A DNA stretch of 64,000 nt from Cryptomeria japonica (Eukaryota > Streptophyta > Pinopsida > Cupressales > Cupressaceae): contig NC_081406.1 of the NCBI RefSeq assembly GCF_030272615.1, positions 262,125,386 through 262,189,385 of the forward strand, written 5' to 3'. A program made the translations under genes and the position numbers. The notes under the pieces were generated by a model. It was not told the origin of the DNA, searched no databases, and saw only the letters and a program-made list of their open reading frames with translations. This document shows, piece by piece, positions 33,490 to 44,368 of this stretch; the first letter of the stretch is position 1, and each line of letters starts with the position of its first letter.

Positions 33490-33640
33490 ATAGCATACCT
33501 TTCCACTATGTCTCTAACATATTGATACTTGATCTCCACATTCTTTGACCTTTCATGAAATACAAGGTTGGAGTTTGCATCACTCTTGGTGTATTCCAAG
33601 CTCACCAAGTATTCATCTATCCAGGAATATCATGACCTAG
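33490..33640 (-). pseudogene. Copia RNase H C-terminal fragment
   Basis: On the minus strand a short frame reads LEYTKSDANSNLVF, then HERSKNVEIKYQYVRD, then a stop. The second block is the conserved Copia RNase H end (normally SKHIEIKYHFIRD). The first resembles an RT segment, so the two appear joined across a large deletion. This explains why no integrase or RT core is present in the element. Confidence 0.75.
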
Positions 33641-34490
33641 AAGTCAGCATAAAGGCCTTCCAGCCTACATGAATGGGTCTCCATCTCATGAATCATAGTC
33701 CTTTGACTGATCACTAGAAAAACCATCTTGACATGGTCCACTCCTTCTGAACCAATATAACCAAGATCCTCGAATATCAATAGAAGCACATCCTCTTAGC
33801 TGCTCCCTCTGTCACGGAAGCATCCCCTACTCACATGGTCCCAATCATGGAAGATATCTTGCTTTAGGAGATTCTCATCATCTGGTATGATTCTCATACG
33901 GTTGGAAGTGATAGATGCAAAACCACCATGGATCTACTATCATAAGATCAAGCCCTAGGCATGAATATGATCATCTTGAGATTAGAACAAAATCCCCTTT
34001 CAGTATGCTCCCTCTCATTGAGAGAGCCCTCTTGTCTCAGTCTTGGCTTTGTAACCCTATATGTTATCATTACCAACACAAGTGCCTCTATGGCTTTCAC
34101 AAGTGAACTGTTGCACCTCTGCAAGTAGATATTTGTTTTATAAAAATGGAAATGTAAAATCTCAGAATCTCCACTAAAGTCCTCTGCATATTCCTCTTAT
34201 ATTTTCATCTCTTCATCACAAATAGAACTTCAAAACTCTATAGCCTGAAAAGCAATAGACTGTGATTCTAAAGATGTCCTAAATGTAAGGGACAAATTTC
34301 TCATAGTAAATTGAAGAAATTTAAAACACAAGATACCCAAATGCAGCTTGTTGTAAGCGAACATCTACTTACAAGGTTGTTTCACAAATAACACACATAA
34401 TGCAATTGCATGAATTAACAAAAAAAACTACATATTAAATTCATGAACATTATTCAACCAAAAAAACAAAAAAAACTTATCTCTTTCAAA
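33641..34490. other. Degraded interior of the inserted Copia
   Basis: No reliable frame. Some minus-strand stretches may be shattered pol linker, but I cannot assign a domain. Confidence 0.45.
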
Positions 34491-35330
34491 TCAGAATATG
34501 AATCCATCTGAATCCTTTTGTGGAATAGTCTCACGAACATCCGCAATGGAGGCTTGAGGCATAGTCCTGGTTGGACATTTCATTGCGTAGTGACCATATT
34601 TGTCACATCTAAAGCATTGGATTTCTGAAATTCTTTTGTGTGTAGGAGCACCGTTTGATTCCTCATCTTTCTTTCTTTTGGAGTGTCCTTTCTTACCCTT
34701 CTTCTTTGAGGAGTGTGCAACAAGAACATGAATCTCTTCATTTGTGGAGCTTTGACCAATACCTCTTGTAGCCAATCTTGACTCTTCTTGAATGCAGTCT
34801 ATCTTCAATCGATCAAACTTAGGGAGTTTTGATCTTGCGCTTATCCCTTGAATAAATGACTCCCATGATGAATGAAGACCATTAAGAGCCAACATGGTTA
34901 ATTCTTTGCCATTGATAGTGTGTCCAATGGTAGAGAGTTGATCTTTCAATTCAGTAATCCTCATGAAGTAAGACATGATGGATTCTCCTTTCGTCATCTT
35001 GATGTGGTTAAGTTGTTGTTTCAGTACGAGAGCTCGACTTGTGTTGTTGATCTCATACATCTCCTCTAATGTCTTGAATATGTCACATGCCTTTGTCAAC
35101 TTGGAGATGATTGGCACAATGTGATCTTTCACATAATCAACAAACATTTTCATTGCTTTGTTGTTCTTTCTCTTCCATTGAAGCTTCTCAACCTCTTCTT
35201 TTGAATCCGGTACGACATCTTTCACAAATTCGTCTAATTCATTTTCCCCGAAGGCAAGCATAACTCTAAACTTCCAAGATACGAAGTTTAATGCTCCTTT
35301 AAGTCTATCCTCACTCTAATTCCATTCACC
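34491..35330 (-). pseudogene. gag: Copia gag with zinc knuckle
   Basis: A 256-codon minus-strand frame covers 35261-34491. Coding similarity extends upstream to about 35330 (LKGALNFVSWKFRVM), where a one-base shift separates it from a candidate ATG near 35326. The capsid region includes TLEEMYEINNTSRALVLKQQL, MSYFMRITELKDQL and LNGLHSSWESF, typical UBN2-type features. A basic linker and a CX2CX4HX4C knuckle (CFRCDKYGHYAMKC, near 34573-34614) follow. Apart from the early shift the frame is open, much better preserved than the G1 genes around it. Confidence 0.9.
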
Positions 35331-35422
35331 ATCTTGACGTTGATAGAAATAGACGAACTTGAAGACAATAATAGAAGATATTCTTGCTTATATCAATCTG
35401 ATCTTGATCTTTGCTCAATCTT

Positions 35423-35434
35423 GCTCTGATACCA
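35423..35434 (-). other. Primer binding site of the inserted Copia
   Basis: Minus strand TGGTATCAGAGC, an exact match to the plant initiator-tRNA-Met site, adjacent to the LTR boundary. Confidence 0.93.
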
Positions 35435-36344
35435 TGTTAAAGTTGGATCAAATTTATATATATGGTAATTTTCAAAATTTTATAGTCACTTAGTTTTATT
35501 CTAACATTGTAACTTCCTATATATTTCAGTTTGCAGAATATATATGGAATGGATCACTAATGTCTTTGACAATTTTAAGATTGCAATGTAACATTGAATT
35601 ATACTTAGCAGTATATATATATATATATATATATATATACTATAATGTTGTTTACACTATATATCGAACTATCCATAGTTCGATTATATTAGTCAAGTAC
35701 TGTCAATCACCCAACAACATCACATACTTATAAAATGCAGATCGCTTCACTATATATATTGAATGATATTGCCTTCGCACAGATATATATCAGTATCGAC
35801 TCTTGTTTGTTCGTTGTATATCTGTCCTCGACTTAATGTGATAGTCAATGATTTATAAGTATAGCGATTAACATAGAGTCGTGACTCCTATGTGGAGGCA
35901 TGCTAACCAATAATCACCAACATATAACAAACAGACAAAAATGATTGTATAATCGGAATTACATGCAAACACAATTGGTAAACTAAACTGATTAATAAAC
36001 ATAGTATAAACAATCCATTAGTAATTAGTGAAGCTGATAATAGACTACGTTGACAATATTTAATCATTGGATATACACAGATCGATATATAATACACTCG
36101 ATGCTATGTATAATCAGTAATATAAAATTATTACTGATTATACATATGATCGATTGTATGTAGAATCTGATTGTCATCACAATGATTAAATCGATTATCA
36201 TACAATATTCTAATCTGTGATCAAAATGCTAATTTGCAGTGAAGGATAGGAATAAGGAATAATCGTACAAATGTCTAAGGCCGTTAGGCCAATTAGACAT
36301 TTGAACGATTAGAGTCATTTGACCGTTGCTACATAATTTCAACA
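35435..36344 (-). repeat. 5' LTR (right copy) of the inserted Copia
   Basis: 910 bases. It lacks a few short segments of the left copy, including about 18 bases near 35800, and has a longer TA dinucleotide run (35611-35638). Otherwise collinear with 31545-32492. Confidence 0.93.
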
Positions 36345-37150
36345 ATAGGTGTATGGGGAAAGGGAAGATTCATTACATAAAGTTGGTTTTGGATGATGAA
36401 GAAGAGAAGACAAAAGACCTATTTGTAGTGAGTTGGTGGATTGAAATGGGGAACAAACAAATATGGATGAGCGTTCATTAAAGGAGGTAAAGGGAGGAAC
36501 TATCACTAGTCTTTCTAGTATTCCTAGGTACAACTCATTCAGGGTATGAGGAGTATTACCAGGGTAGTGAATTACCATCTTGGAGGACAGTGGGGCAACC
36601 CACAATTTCATTGATGCAGCCTTGGTGACCAAGAGAGGTCTACAGGTAGAGGATTTTGAGGGTTTCAATGTAGTGGTAGTAGATGGCTTCTCTATGACTT
36701 ATACCATGTGGGTCCTCAATTGAGCATTATCTTAGGAAACTATACTGTCATAGATGATTTCTATGTAGTAGACATTGGGGATACTAATGCTTTTTTGATT
36801 GTTCAGTGGTTGCAATCATTAGGGAAGTATTCTCAAAACTTCCAGACCATAAAATTGAAATTCAAAGTTGATGGAAAAAAAAGTGGTCTTAAGAGGTATG
36901 TTGAGTGGTGTACCCAAAATGATGATGGCTAAGTGGATGGAGAGTATTTTTCGATATGTTGAATTTTCTTGGGTAGCCCAACATTTGATTTTTTCCAAAA
37001 TCCCTTTAGATAGTGATGGGTAGTATCATGTGGATATCCAATCCATTTCGAACAAACAAGTGTGGTTTTTAGTGACATTCCTCTAGCAAGACCACTGGAT
37101 AGGTGTTTTGAGAATGTGATCAAGCTAGAGGAGGCCTCCAAGTCCACTAT
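36345..37150 (+). pseudogene. Gypsy G1 protease region
   Basis: Immediately after the Copia insertion the host frame resumes (GKGKIHYIKL). A retropepsin-type active site is seen near 36582-36615 as EDSGATHNFID, with the flap and C-terminal part following to LKFKVDGKK near 36880. It would process the Gypsy polyprotein. Several frames are needed to follow it, with stops near 36720 and beyond 36930. The stretch 36930-37150 is the degraded linker to RT. Confidence 0.8.
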
Positions 37151-37169
37151 TACTACTCCTTATTGACAT

Positions 37170-37400
37170 CTGAAGAGTGTCGAAGAAGAAATTTAGAAAA
37201 TGATCAAATATGGGTCACATTAGACATAACTCAAGTCCCTTTGCTTCTTTAGTTTTTCTAGTGAAAAAGGATGGGACTATAGGATGTGCATTGATTATTG
37301 TGCACTTGTATCCTATACCGAGGATTGGTAAGCTATTGGATGAGCTACATGGTGCATTGTGTTTTTTGAAGATTGATCTCCATTCACGATATCATTAGAT
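37170..37400 (+). pseudogene. Gypsy G1 reverse transcriptase, N-terminal part only
   Basis: The frame carries GHIRHNSSPFASLVFLVKKDG, then a damaged CIDY motif, then YPIPRIGKLLDELHGALCFLKIDLHSRYH. These are the first conserved RVT_1 blocks of Gypsy RT, ending with the first catalytic aspartate (KIDL). The sequence stops matching at about 37400, just before the block that should follow. The rest of pol is missing in the window. Confidence 0.85.
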
Positions 37401-39116
37401 TGTTAGAATATGATGTCAATTCTAGTGTTACTCTAACATTAACAAATAGTCAAGAGTGGGTACCACTAGTGTTATTCCAACATTTTGACATTTGTCTGAC
37501 ATGTAGTTGCATGAGTCATACTTTCTATTTTTAGCATGTTGTCTTCAATTAGGACTTTGCAACTCATATGTCATATGTATTGTGAAGTTATATTTTTTGG
37601 ATACTTTTGAAGATTGTTGTTGTTGACTTATTTTAGGTAAAAGACTAAAATAGTCACAGAAGAGCCTTCTAAGTGTTTGGTAGTCTTTTGCCATCATGGG
37701 GTTGATCTTAAGTTTTCAAGTGTCCCCATTCTTATGATCCTTAAATTTTTGTATGTTATCATTGTGAGTTTGAAATTATCAACAACTTCAAAATATAAAA
37801 AAGGCATGTACACCTTATGTGGAAATATGTTTTCCAAAAGGGTCCAAGTGTAGGCAAAATTATTAGGCGTAGGTTTAGGGTTTGTTGAAGAGGTGTCTGA
37901 ATCAATTCAACCAAATCTTCTAGTATTCGCAATGAATGACAGAGTTGAACAAGTGGCATTTAATTAGGAACAAGCATTCTAATAGAATTTTTATGAAGAG
38001 GCTATCATTATCACCAAGTGGATTGTTGTGTCAAATGAAGAGACATTATAGATTGAAGATTTATGCAATCCCATGTTGCAAAGCAAAGAAGAAGATGTAA
38101 TGACACATTGAAGGAAAAAGGAGCTTGTTGTCCATATGTAAGCCACATTGTAGAACTACAGAGAAAATTTTCTATCATGGAAGGCCCATAGAAAGATTAT
38201 TTGTTTATTTTCCTTATGGTGTTTACAATCCGGTTGAGGGAATGTATGATAGAACTATCATAGAATGCATCCAATATTGTTGTTTTTGTTTTGGGAGACT
38301 ATGTCAACATGTTTGTTTCCAAATATCTTTTTTAGAATGTAACAACAGGGGTTGATCAATTCTTTTGCTCATCAAAATGAACTAGAGAATTTTTGGCTTA
38401 GCAACAAGAATTTTTTTTTGATATAATGCTTCGAAGGAGAGGTAAAATCATTTATGGAGAAGGTATGTGATTTGTTTGACTAAATGCCTCATTGAAAGCC
38501 TTGAGCAGTAATCCAACAAACTAATCATGTGATATTACAAAATGAGTACATGTAATGGACTTTGAACGTGTTGATGAAAAAATAACTCTTTGTTCTTGGG
38601 GTTCTAGCAGAAGACTACTAACAGTTGTATAGGACATTGAAGGCATTTTTCCTAAAGAAGCATTTTTCACCCTATCCTCCAAAAACTCAGCGATCCAAAG
38701 ATCCAAACAAACAACTAGGAGCATACTTGGTGATTGATCTTGAGGTTTGTGAAAAAGTCACTAGTGAAGGTGAGCAAGATTCAACTATTGAGAAAACATT
38801 TGAAGTTCATATTGATCTGCAAACCATGCACACAAAAGAGAGGAGTGGCCATTGAGGATACTAATAGTGTGAGAAGTATAGCATGCTCAAAGTGTTTTTG
38901 GAAAAGAAAATGAGTCTTACTTTAGGATTCTAATGCAAAAAGGATATCAATACCCATTAATATTAAGAATCTACACAAAATCTCACAAATCACTAGTTTG
39001 CATCATCTTTGAATTCTTAATGATGTTATAGGTATTCAAAAGTGAAGATTTGATGAATAATGCTGCTTTTATTGTCCTGATTTGGCCAAAAAGTGGGGTC
39101 CTTATTATTGTGGGTT
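37401..39116. other. Unassigned DNA replacing the end of G1
   Basis: Starts TGTTAGAATATG, which could be the first bases of another LTR inserted in RT, but I find no matching end, second copy or target duplication. Short frames (38125-38355, 38625-38855) show no recognised motif. No G1 pol sequence resumes before the low-complexity block. Confidence 0.45.
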
Positions 39117-39646
39117 GACCCTCCCTCTTCTCTCTTTCCCTCCCTCTCTCTTTACTTACCTCTCTCTCCCTCCATACCTCTCCTTCCCTCCTTCCCTCCT
39201 CTCTATCTCCTTCCCTCTGTACTTATCTCTATCTCCCCTCTTCTTCTCTCCCTCCCTCCCTCCCTCCCTCCTTCCCTCCCTCTTCAATTCTCTCTATCTC
39301 ACCTCTATCTCCACTCTCCCTCTCTCTCCCCTTCACTGTCTCTTTCCTTCCCTCTCTATCTACCTACATCTCCTTGACTCCCTCCCTATTCTATTTCTCT
39401 ATCTCACCTCTCTCACTTCAGTTGAGATAGAGAGAAGTAGCAAGGGAGAGAGGTAGAGAAAGAGGTAGGGAGGGAGTGATGTAGGTAAAGAGAGATGTAG
39501 ATAGGGAAAGTTGGGGAGGAAAGAGGGGGGAGAGAGAGGTGAAATAGATAGAAGTGGTGAGGGAAGGAGGTAGAGAGACTGAGAGAAATGAGAGAAATAG
39601 TAGGGAGGTGGATATATGTAATATATGTAGAGAGAGATGGAGAGGG

Positions 39647-39745
<99 letters not shown>

Positions 39746-40151
39746 AGAGAGTGAAGAGGAGAAAGGGCAGTAGAGAGTGAAGAGGATAAAGAGTAGTAGA
39801 GAGTAAAGGAGGGAGGGAGATAAGGGGGAGATAGAGATAACTAGAGAGGGAGAGAAAAGTGGAGAGGGAAGAGGAGAGGGAGAAGAAATAGAGATAAGTA
39901 GAGAGGCTAGGAGAGAGAGTGAGAGAGGAGAGAGAAAGAGAGGTGAGATAAAGAGAAGTCGAGAGAGAGGGAGGGAGATGTATGTAGAAGGAGAGAGGTA
40001 GAGGAGAGATAAATATAAGTAGATAGGGAAGGAGAGAGAGGTGAGGTAAAGAGAGAAAGAGGGGGATAGAGACAATTAAATATGGAAAGAGAGAGGGAGG
40101 GAGAGGCATGTATAGAGTGAGGGGAGATAGATGTAAGTAGAGAGGGAAGGG

Positions 40152-40191
<40 letters not shown>

Positions 40192-40375
40192 TTGAGAGAG
40201 AGATATGTAGAGAAATAGAGGTAGAGAGGGAGTGAAGGGTGCTATGTAGAGAAAGAGATTGAAGGGTGAGAGAGAGAGGTAGAGAGATAGGTCTAGATCT
40301 TGGGGGAGAGAGGAGAGAGAGATAGAGAGAGTGGAGAGAGCAAGATGGATATGGAGAGAGAGAGATAGGAGCCTA
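39117..40375. repeat. Pyrimidine tract followed by purine tract, with (GA)n arrays
   Basis: 39117-39420 is almost pure C/T on the plus strand (CCCTCT, CTCTCT units). From 39423 to 40375 it is almost pure G/A. Uninterrupted AG dinucleotides fill 39652-39743, about 46 units, and another run of about 17 units lies at 40154-40188. At the junction a short inverted repeat, CTATCTCA...TGAGATAG, is present. Long serine/leucine frames on either strand are translations of the simple repeat and not genes. Confidence 0.95.
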
Positions 40376-41449
40376 TTGATTACTAAATTTGACTAAGCCT
40401 ACAAAATTATAAAATCTTCTAAAAACTAGAATCTTCATTATAACTTTTAGAGATCTAAAACCATTATCAAACATCCTGCTAGTATATACATGAAATATAA
40501 ATTTCTTATACTTAAATATTATATTTTATGTGTATAGTTTGATGAAGAGAACAAGTTTGAGATATAAATAGAGAGAGATGGGAAGAGAGAAAATTATCCT
40601 TCTTCAAAACAATGTGCTTGCACTATAATATGATCTTTTTATTATCTTCTTTGGGTATTTCCAACCCTTTTGGGTTGGATTTGCCTTGGGCATGTAACCC
40701 AAAGGGTTGGACTTATGTTTCATAACCCATAGACATGTTTTTTGCAATTTTTAAAAAAGAATGACACAATGTCGAGCATTTTATCCATAAATTTTGCACA
40801 TTTTTCAAAGTAAAAAAGTGACATAGTTACATAGAGCTCTCTCTGAACTTTCTAACCATGTAGTTGTTTTCACGTTTTGAATATGTTAACATTTTGATAT
40901 TTAATTTCTTTTTCTATTGTATCCATTTTTTGTCAAAAATCTATGTATGCTATTTTTGTTCTCATTTTTTACTCGTTCATCAAAATTTGAAACAAAATAC
41001 ATTTTTAGAAACTACACTCTGTTCTACCCACATTCAAAATAAATTGATGGGAACACACTCAATTTTATGTTTTTCAAGATGTATCCATTTTGAAAAATAG
41101 TAAAAATTCATATATCTACTAAAAAATTAGCAAAAAAAGGGGCATAAACTACATGGTGTTAGCTAATTTTTCATTGGACCAATTTTTGAAATACTAAAAA
41201 ATGTTAATATTTTAGGGGTTAACGTTGGATGCTATGTTATATTTTTTTGATAAAAATGAGACCACTTTCTGTTAACCCTCTTTTTGAACTCCTTAATCTC
41301 CACCATTTAAAAAATAGTAGTTTAGAAAATAAATTCAAGGCACTACAACTCTTGTTCTTGTTGCATCTTCTAATTTTGAGTATAATTATCTTCAATTTCA
41401 CATCCAAGGTCAGTCTTTCTTGATTTTAGAAAAAAAAGTGGCCACCTGA
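40376..41449. other. AT-rich unassigned DNA
   Basis: No coding, RNA or repeat signal beyond short homopolymer runs. Confidence 0.5.
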
Positions 41450-42165
41450 GACCCCCTTTTGGCCTACCATCTTTGTGCACTCACCCGCCATAATTTACAA
41501 ATCTCTTGTCAAATTTCCACGTCCCACCATGCCAATGATAGCAATCGGGAATGGAGACTATTCTCCACAATTACAAAGCTCAAATTGCCCATAAGATATC
41601 AATCCATACCATGGTGTCCACATACACTATTATTTGGCAACCTTAAACTCTTTCACAAATCCCTAATAATTTGTCTTGCCAAAAAGACTTCACAAATCAT
41701 CCAATCTATTAATCCATGTGTGAAACTTGTATGATTCCACCTACAATCAGCTAGGGAATATATCTCACCATTGAAATAGATTTCCTTTAGGGTTTTCATC
41801 CTAGGGTATTGCTCCACAAGAAGCTCCAAAACTCCACAATAGAGAAAATTAAAAAAACATACCAAATGAGCTCTCAAATCCTCTTTTTATTATTCTCTTA
41901 GAACATTCCAGAAGGGCTTTTTTAATTCCCACTTAAATAATTCATTAAAGTATATTAATAAAGAGACTTTTAATATTTCCTTTTTAATTTCAGTTAAGTC
42001 ACTTTATTAAATTAATTAATGTTATCAATAAAATTTATTTTATTGGACAACTTTAATTAATTAATTTAATTTATTCCCTGATATCCCAAAATTACCCTAC
42101 TAGAATAAAATAGGCTAAATTATGCATCCACACGACCCTTTGGAAGGGGATATTATAATCCTCCC
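41450..42165 (-). repeat. Probable 3' LTR of G2
   Basis: On the minus strand AAAAAGGGAGGA (polypurine tract, near 42166-42155) is followed by TATAATATCCCC, close to the TGTAATGTCCCC start of the other Gypsy LTRs in the window. AATTAATT-rich sequence typical of the U3 parts seen elsewhere follows. The far end is not found, so the left limit is approximate. Confidence 0.5.
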
Positions 42166-42189
42166 TTTTTGAAATAACTTGTCCTCAAG

Positions 42190-42524
42190 CAATTGAGATT
42201 TGGATGCTGCAAGATTTGTTCACCTTACCAAGTAGCAAGGACTAAGGGAAATTCCTTCAATTTGATGAGATATTCCTTAATCACTCTACTCAACCTCCTC
42301 TCTTTGACATCCAAAATAACATCAGGAACCAAAACCGATCTACCCTCCTCCTCCAATGGTGGAAGATTTAGTGATATGCTGCCCAAGTGCCTTTTTGAGG
42401 CAAGAAACGTATAACACATTGTAAATTTTTCCATTTTTAGGCAACTCCAACTCATAAGCTACTTCACTAACTCTTCATGCAATTTTGTAAGGGCCATAGA
42501 AACGAGGCTTTAGCTTCTTAGCAC
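42190..42524 (-). pseudogene. G2 integrase C-terminus and chromodomain
   Basis: Minus strand from 42524: KKLKPRFYGPYKIA, then a TGA, then RVSEVAYELELPKNGKIYNV in the integrase GPY/F region. In a second frame LPPLEEEGRSVLVPDVILDV and RRLSRVIKEYLIKLKEFPLVLATW are seen. The latter is a chromodomain-like tail with the usual EYLVKWKG-type core altered (KLKEF). Chromodomains direct chromoviruses to heterochromatin. The LKPRF part was separated from the rest of integrase by insertion A. Confidence 0.88.
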
Positions 42525-43356
42525 TGTTGAGGGGTGTTTTGTGACCATCCCCAACACAAAATAAAGTTTCCCAATGGCTACCTTATCCTCTCTTGATCAA
42601 AATCAAATGTATGCTAAGATTGCAGGAAGATCATACATTGACTCCAAGGTTCCAACTGCGTATTGGCGACTTTATGTTGATATAGGCTCGTGTGGTAGAT
42701 GTTTGCTGGTAATCCAAGGGGACTTACATTTGATCATTCTTTTCACTTCTTTGTTGTGGCTAGAACTTCATCATCGGATATAGAAATTCTATGATGCTTC
42801 TTCTTCGAACGAACTAAATTGGAATGAACTGGAATTAAAAGTGAAAGGGTTAGAAGGATCTAAATCTACTCCTGAGGGCAGTGATATCAGTAGATAGTGT
42901 TCTAATGGATGAATTCCAAATAAACCAAGTTCTGCTTCACCAAGATTAACTACAACTCCACAAGAACAAGAACTGGTGCAATCTTCCAAGGATGTTGAAG
43001 CATTTTCACATCGGGAAAGTGCGTTTGAATACCCAAAACAACGCAATCCAAACGACTATCCACAATCGAACTTAGCACAAATTTAGTGGCTCAAGCTAAC
43101 TTTACACTGCAACTTATAATCAACAAGATGCAAAAAGTATGAACCATGGAAATTCATCAAACACCATTAAATTCTCCATTGAAATCAAAGCACTACTCTA
43201 CTTCTACTCTAAGTGAGGAAGGTGAAACCATGCAAGTTTTGAAAAATAACTTAAGTGAACACCATCATAGAACAATGCCTCACTGTTATTATCTCAATAA
43301 CTTATTGCAACGATTTCATACAAATCTCCCTGCTTTACAAATGAAGGGGTCACCCC

Positions 43357-43364
43357 CTTATATA
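43357..43364 (-). promoter_or_regulatory. TATA box of long LTR A
   Basis: TATATAAG on the minus strand in a GGGGCC-TATATAAG-GGGGTGACC context, 832 bases from the 3' end of the LTR. The equivalent position in LTR B carries TATTTAAG. The conserved position supports a real core promoter. Confidence 0.7.
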
Positions 43365-44368
43365 GGCCCCCAGCCATGATTACATTCAAACCCTAATTAG
43401 GGTTTGACCCAAAAGATTCCACACACATGATGCAAGAAGGTGGGAATAAACATTAATGACCCATTACACCCATTATCAATTAATTACATTCCTACCAAAA
43501 ATGGCGTCTATTGTGCATTAAATGCACCACTTCTTTCAAATTCACCCAATGTGTAATAAATGCCCCATCAAGCTAGAAATCGCCCATTATGCTTTGAATG
43601 CTCCACCATCTCCAAAATCAGCTACATGCAATAAATGCTCCTTTATGCAAAGTTTGCCCAACATGCAAAATATGCTTCATTATTTCATTAAGCATGATGG
43701 CTGCCATGCATTGAATCAACTACCACTTGGTCAAACGCCCCGCCCGCAGTAAATGCACCATCATGCCATCATGCATTAGATAGATTCTTGACATGCAAGT
43801 GGACCTCGCCACCATTTATAATTTTCTTGGTTGTGCTTCATTAATACGAAATATTCTCTTTGCATGTCTCCAACTCATCCTTCAAGGATCTTTCCATTCT
43901 GGGCTCACAAAAGACATTTTGGGAAGATTTTCCTACCTTGGAAGAATTTTAACAAATTTATCCACTTCTGAAGGATGCCTGTACGTCCGAAATTCGAGGA
44001 GAGAGAAAATATTTGCAGAGAGATATTGTCCTTAAGGAAATTTTTTGTGCTCACTTCAACCTGAAGGAAGATGTTCCTAACCATGGACCATTTTCCATGT
44101 TCAAGGAATTTTGTCAACCTGAGTCCTGGAGAGAGAAAATCTTCTTAGCCAATTTTTATTGTACCTTGAAATTCTTCACCTTGGGTGCATTCCTACCTTG
44201 AGAGAGGAATTTTGTCTTCCTTGACTTAATTTCCATGCCCTTCTTTCGATACCAATTTCATCACGTGGAGGAATTCTTCACCTGGAAGGGAATTCCTTCC
44301 TTATCCTTGTCTAGTGCTCCTCTCCTAAACTAGGCACCAATTTCACCCTAAGTAGGAAAATTGCACTT

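Larger units (their letters stand above)
31545..36344 (-). mobile_element. Minus-strand Copia element inserted in G1, with most of pol deleted
   Basis: Two LTRs, 31545-32492 and 35435-36344, both begin TGTTAAAG and end TTTCAACA. On the minus strand a primer site follows the right LTR and a purine tract (AAAAGGGAG) precedes the left one. The element splits the G1 gag knuckle. Flanks ACATG (31540-31544) and ATAGG (36345-36349) are a plausible mutated target duplication, and removing the element rejoins the host frame. The interior is only 2.9 kb: a good gag, a short RNase H tail and a satellite array. Confidence 0.92.

Noticed and set aside
39082..40109. Long serine/leucine-rich open frames on both strands
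   Set aside because: They are translations of CT/GA simple repeats. Overlapping frames on the same strand give the same S/L pattern, and there is no start context or domain.
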